Source: Bacillota bacterium
GTDB taxonomy: Bacteria > Bacillota > Clostridia > Oscillospirales > Butyricicoccaceae
Reading direction: 5' to 3'
Assembly (NCBI GenBank): GCA_030705725.1
Contig: JAUZPW010000005.1
Span: forward strand, 1-17,184
Length of the DNA: 17,184 nt
Of the stretch, positions 14,798 to 17,184 are shown piece by piece. The notes below the pieces were generated by a model, which ran no database searches, was not told the DNA's origin, and saw only the letters and a list, made by a program, of their open reading frames with translations. The position numbers were made by a program, and so were the translations under genes. How positions within the stretch are numbered: the stretch's first letter is position 1; every line of letters starts with the position of its first letter.

Positions 14798-15301
14798 TTA
14801 ATATCTTTCTGAAAGCTTTAATATGAACCTGTAGGTGAGCAGGAAAATTACGATGCCGACCAGAGACTGAAGAAAGGTTCCGACAACGGACGAAACGCTT
14901 ACGACGGCGCTTTTATAAACAACAATGCCCGCAAGATAATAGCCTATAACGTTTATAAGCGTCGCAGCAGCCATTGCGTAAAAAAGCTTTAGCTTCGTTA
15001 TCTTGCGGTTATAGCAGAAGCGCGATACAGCAAACGCCATCAGCGCCTTTATTATAACCGTGAAAGGCGCCCAAATCCCGTATCCGCCGAGAATGTCGGC
15101 AAGCGCGGCACCGATTCCGGCGGCGGCCATGGCATAAGGCGTCGGCAGCGGAACCGCGGCCAGAAGAACAAAAGCATCGCCGGGATGGGCATAGTCCTGC
15201 CCGCCCAGCGGAATTTTCACCACGCTTGTCGCGATGCATATAATCGCCGCAAATAACGCCGCGAAAGTCAGGGTTTTAATCTTGGATTTGTCTTTGCTCA
15301 T
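14798..15301 (-). CDS. ECF transporter S component (substrate-binding membrane subunit)
   Basis: A 167-residue membrane protein with about five or six helices. The sequence HPGDAFVLLAAVPLPTPYAM, then GAALADILGGYGIWAPFTVI and IKALMAF, is typical of S components of energy-coupling factor vitamin transporters of the riboflavin-transporter-like Pfam group. These bind one vitamin or precursor and dock to a shared EcfAA'T module, which is not in this window. The substrate is not predictable: no riboswitch is seen, since the gene starts 11 bases after the ABC-F stop. The start at 15301 (MSKDKSK) is chosen over a longer reading because AAGGAG lies seven bases before it. Confidence 0.85.
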   Translation of the reverse strand: MSKDKSKIKTLTFAALFAAIICIATSVVKIPLGGQDYAHPGDAFVLLAAVPLPTPYAMAAAGIGAALADILGGYGIWAPFTVIIKALMAFAVSRFCYNRKITKLKLFYAMAAATLINVIGYYLAGIVVYKSAVVSVSSVVGTFLQSLVGIVIFLLTYRFILKLSERY

Positions 15302-15312
15302 TTTTCCGCTCC

Positions 15313-17181
15313 TTAAAGTTTCTCCGAAAGCGCCTGCCACTGTTCCATCATTTCCGAAAGTGCGCTGTCAACCGCGCTTTTTTCGTCCAAAAGCCTTTCG
15401 AGGGCAATATGGTCAGCCGCGTTTTCCTGCATATCGTTTTCTATTTCGGAAAGCCTTTTTTCCTGCCTGTCTATGTCGTTTTCAAGAACCGTTATTTTGC
15501 GCTTAAGCGCCTTTTTATCTTTTTCGAAAGGCACCGCGGCGGGCTTTATCCTGACCGCTGTCGGCTCCGGCTCTTTTTCGGGCAATTTGTCCGTTTGCTC
15601 AAAATCCTCGTATGTTCCCTTAAAATCTGTAAAGCTGCCGTTTCTGAGCTCAAATATCCTGTTTGCGAAGCGGCTTAGAAAATAGCGGTCGTGCGATACG
15701 AAAACAATAGTGCCCGGAAACGCCGAGACCGCGTCCTCAATCCATTCGCGCGACGGTATGTCGAGATGGTTAGTCGGTTCGTCCAGAATAAGCATGTTTA
15801 TTTTATCACACATAAGCATGCAAAGCATCAGTCTGCTTTTTTCGCCGCCTGACAGGAGGGAGACCGTTTTGAGCTGCTCCTCTCCCGAAAAACCGAAAGC
15901 TCCCAGCCTGTTGCGGGATTCCTGCGTGCTGAGGCTCTTTTCATAAATCAATGTATCTATGAGGTTTCGCGACGGATGGGAAAAAGAAACATTCTGAGGC
16001 AAATAGCCCGGCCTGAGACCCGAATCCATCCTGACGAGGCCTGTGTCGGCCTTTTCCTCGGAGAGCAGCAGGCGAAGCAAAGTGGTTTTGCCCGCGCCGT
16101 TATCCCCGACTATGGCGATCCGATCCCCGTTTTTAACCGTAAAGCTTATATTACCAAATAAATTTCTTCCGTCGTAGCTCTTAGAAAGGCCTTTAACGGT
16201 TACAACGTCCTCGACGTAATATTCATCGTCCGAGAAGGTCATAGAAAGAGAACGGGAGGTTTTCGGCCGCTCGAAGGCTTTCATGCGGGAAACGCGCTTT
16301 TCTATCGAGAACGCGCGCTGATGCATTTTCACGGACTGCGTTCCCCACGCGTGGAGCTTTCTTGCGGAATCCAAAAGCCGCTTTTTTTCCTGCTCGTTTC
16401 TTTCGTAAAGCCTGAGCGCCTCTTCACGGCGGCGCTCCTTTTCGACGGCGTAACTCGAATAATTCCCGATATAGGACGTTATCTTTCCGTCTTCCAGCTC
16501 AAGAATGCGGTCTGCTATCTGGTCCAGGAAATAACGGTCGTGAGAAATTGCTACAATTGTTTTTTTGACCGATTCCAGATAACTGCCCAGAAAATCGCAT
16601 GATTTAAGATCTAGGTGGTTAGTGGGCTCGTCAAGAAGAAGTATGTCCGCACCGGTCAAAATGACCCGGGCAAGGTTGATCCTTGTTTTTTCGCCGCCGG
16701 ACAAAAGGAAAAAGGGGCGGCTTCTGAGCTCCGTGGGTATTCTGAGCCCGTTCGCAACCCTGTCAAGCGTAAAAGACATGTTATAACCGCCGAGGGCCTC
16801 GTAACGCAAAAGAAGCTCACCGTAGCGCTTTACGTCGTTTTTTTCCGGCGAGGCGGCCATTTGCTTTTCAAGGGCGTTTAGCTCCTCTTTGATACGGATC
16901 AGCGGCAGAAACGCGGTTTTCATAACATCGTTGGCGGTGTAATCCTCCGGATAAACCGGTATTTGGTCAAGCACAGCGACCGTTTTATCTTTAGACGTAA
17001 AAACGCTTCCGGAGTCGCAAACGCAGTCGCCTGTCAAAATCCTGAAAAGCGTTGTTTTTCCCGCACCGTTTGCGCCTACCAGCCCGACCTTTTCGCCTTC
17101 GGCGATTTCGAGCGACGCTCCGCAGAGCACCTGCTTCTCGCCGAAAAACTTCGTAAGCGAGGAAATCTGAATATCGGGCAT
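15313..17181 (-). CDS. ABC-F family ATP-binding protein with C-terminal coiled coil
   Basis: A soluble protein with two ABC ATPase domains and no membrane segments, as in ABC-F proteins that act on the ribosome E site. Domain 1: Walker A GANGAGKTT (36-44), LSGGEKTR (160-167), Walker B ILLLDEPTNHLD (180-191). Domain 2: GDNGAGKTT (359-367), LSGGEKSR (443-450), LILDEPTNHLD (464-474). Between them is an ~80-residue charged helical linker (the ribosome-contacting region in the family), and a Lys/Glu-rich coiled coil occupies about 553-622, as in Uup-like members. Whether it is a housekeeping factor or antibiotic protection protein cannot be told. The ATG is 3 bases from the window edge, so its ribosome site is not visible, but the N-terminus looks complete. 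It heads the visible part of the minus-strand operon. Confidence 0.93.
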   Translation of the reverse strand: MPDIQISSLTKFFGEKQVLCGASLEIAEGEKVGLVGANGAGKTTLFRILTGDCVCDSGSVFTSKDKTVAVLDQIPVYPEDYTANDVMKTAFLPLIRIKEELNALEKQMAASPEKNDVKRYGELLLRYEALGGYNMSFTLDRVANGLRIPTELRSRPFFLLSGGEKTRINLARVILTGADILLLDEPTNHLDLKSCDFLGSYLESVKKTIVAISHDRYFLDQIADRILELEDGKITSYIGNYSSYAVEKERRREEALRLYERNEQEKKRLLDSARKLHAWGTQSVKMHQRAFSIEKRVSRMKAFERPKTSRSLSMTFSDDEYYVEDVVTVKGLSKSYDGRNLFGNISFTVKNGDRIAIVGDNGAGKTTLLRLLLSEEKADTGLVRMDSGLRPGYLPQNVSFSHPSRNLIDTLIYEKSLSTQESRNRLGAFGFSGEEQLKTVSLLSGGEKSRLMLCMLMCDKINMLILDEPTNHLDIPSREWIEDAVSAFPGTIVFVSHDRYFLSRFANRIFELRNGSFTDFKGTYEDFEQTDKLPEKEPEPTAVRIKPAAVPFEKDKKALKRKITVLENDIDRQEKRLSEIENDMQENAADHIALERLLDEKSAVDSALSEMMEQWQALSEKL

Positions 17182-17184
17182 GGC

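Overview
The window looks like a chromosomal segment from a low-to-mid GC Firmicute, most likely a gut-type Clostridia member (Oscillospirales-like). The reasons are an AddA-type rather than RecBCD recombination nuclease, a zinc-type L31, a feoA-feoB operon ending in a Cys-rich FeoB-associated membrane peptide, GGAGG-type ribosome binding sites, and several non-ATG starts. No phage, IS transposase, CRISPR, tRNA or rRNA is visible. Placement below class level is inference.

Layout. Positions 1-1440 (+) hold the 3' part of addA and rpmE, closed by a terminator that works on both strands. Positions 1493-2989 (-) hold two tandem GntR/UTRA regulators, divergent from a MATE efflux gene (3214-4617, +). 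The spacer between them carries two good promoters and two sets of short repeats. Positions 4648-4953 are a dense array of different hairpins bounded by a repeated terminal hairpin. Next, on the minus strand, come a membrane-anchored beta-propeller-like protein and a phosphodiester glycosidase (4975-7050) behind a clear promoter. Positions 7139-7324 hold a second, shorter hairpin element with terminal inverted repeats and flanking TA dinucleotides. Then come feoA-feoB-Cys-rich peptide (9719 down to 7322), whose promoter is bracketed by two matching 18-bp dyads. Finally, a possible six-gene minus-strand operon (17181 down to 9875) reads ABC-F ATPase, ECF S-component, prfA, ZIP metal transporter, a fused Sua5-CoaE protein, and an M18 aminopeptidase.

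How the parts work together. The right-hand block is mostly housekeeping: translation termination (RF1), ribosome-associated ABC-F, t6A tRNA modification (Sua5), CoA synthesis (CoaE), peptide turnover, plus metal and vitamin uptake. The feo operon is ferrous iron uptake with a readable metal-responsive-looking control region.

Most interesting items. (1) Two hairpin elements share a conserved core (CAGYGTGTC, then GCACATGTC) although their stems differ completely. They look like members of one modular, MITE-like or structured-RNA repeat family; one sits exactly at the stop codon of the last feo gene. (2) A pair of AGTTAGC-N4-GCTAACT-type dyads flanks the feo promoter. (3) There is an end-to-end Sua5-CoaE fusion. 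(4) The MATE gene's Shine-Dalgarno sequence points to an ATT start codon.
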